64,000 nt of DNA from Bacillota bacterium (GTDB taxonomy: Bacteria > Bacillota > Clostridia > Christensenellales > DTU072): assembly GCA_023394875.1 (NCBI GenBank), contig JAEXAB010000001.1, positions 248,001 through 312,000 of the forward strand, written 5' to 3'. Under the pieces are notes generated by a model. That model made no database searches and was not told the origin of the DNA. It was given only the letters and a program-made list of their open reading frames with translations. The position numbers were made by a program, and so were the translations under genes. Positions 63,928 through 64,000 of the stretch are shown here, in pieces; positions within the stretch are counted from its first letter, which is position 1; each line of letters begins with the position of its first letter.

Positions 63928-64000
63928 TACAGCTAAGTAACGTAAAAAAGATTTATAAAGAAAAGATAGCATTGGATATTCCTCAATTTACTTTTGAGGA
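63924..64000 (+). CDS. tupC: Tungstate ABC transporter ATP-binding subunit, partial (3' end outside window)
   Basis: The ATG at 63924 overlaps the tupB stop. The 25 visible residues, MIQLSNVKKIYKEKIALDI..., start like an ABC transporter ATPase just before its Walker A region. The gene runs off the right edge, so no ATP-binding motif can be seen. The assignment rests on position and the first residues. Confidence 0.75.
   Translation, partial: MIQLSNVKKIYKEKIALDIPQFTFE

Overview
The window is AT-rich, densely coded, low-GC Gram-positive DNA, most likely from an anaerobic member of the Clostridia. This is an inference. It rests on the single-chain clostridial-type PurL, the short-form HisG with HisZ, the class 1B PyrD with PyrK, the split glycine decarboxylase (GcvPA/GcvPB), a sporulation-associated YyaC homologue, Bacillus-type [4Fe-4S] PurF, strong purine-rich Shine-Dalgarno sites and many lipobox lipoproteins. 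I saw no rRNA, tRNA, CRISPR array, transposase or phage gene, and no gene-free stretch longer than about 300 bases.

The first 40 kb is anabolic. A partial TrkH-type potassium channel reads leftward off the edge. Then come an arginine block (argG, argH, a degenerate argB-like gene, argF), a complete-looking purine operon from purE to purL (purE-C-F-M-N-H-D-L), lgt and two lipoprotein genes, a pyrimidine operon (pyrB-pyrC-carA-carB-pyrK-pyrD-pyrF, no pyrE), the glycine cleavage genes gcvT-gcvH-gcvPA-gcvPB on the minus strand, and a histidine operon (hisZ-G-D-C-B-H-A-F-IE, no histidinol phosphatase). These sets interlock. CarAB supplies carbamoyl phosphate to both ArgF and PyrB. Glycine cleavage supplies one-carbon units for PurN and PurH. 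The AICAR released by HisF is a substrate of PurH.

The last 24 kb is mostly cell-envelope and accessory. It holds ftsH, yyaC, a CvpA-like protein followed by a large repeat protein, an AI-2E family permease, a degenerate dehydrogenase-like gene overlapping a HAD phosphatase, an esterase, and an operon coding for a dockerin-bearing M6 metalloprotease lipoprotein, a cohesin-like lipoprotein and a cytoplasmic-looking GH20 hexosaminidase. Further on are an alpha/beta-hydrolase-like protein without its nucleophile serine, signal peptidase I, a GtrA-like protein, an FGGY kinase, a 44-residue protein, a protein that is about 30% cysteine, a CDF exporter with a metallophosphoesterase, and a tungstate transporter (tupA-tupB-tupC) behind a structured leader.

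The points most worth a second look are the protease-dockerin/cohesin-like pair, the repeat protein next to the CvpA-like gene, the degenerate ArgB, apparently leaderless genes with a -10 box exactly six bases before the ATG, the cysteine-rich protein, and the leaders of purE and tupA.
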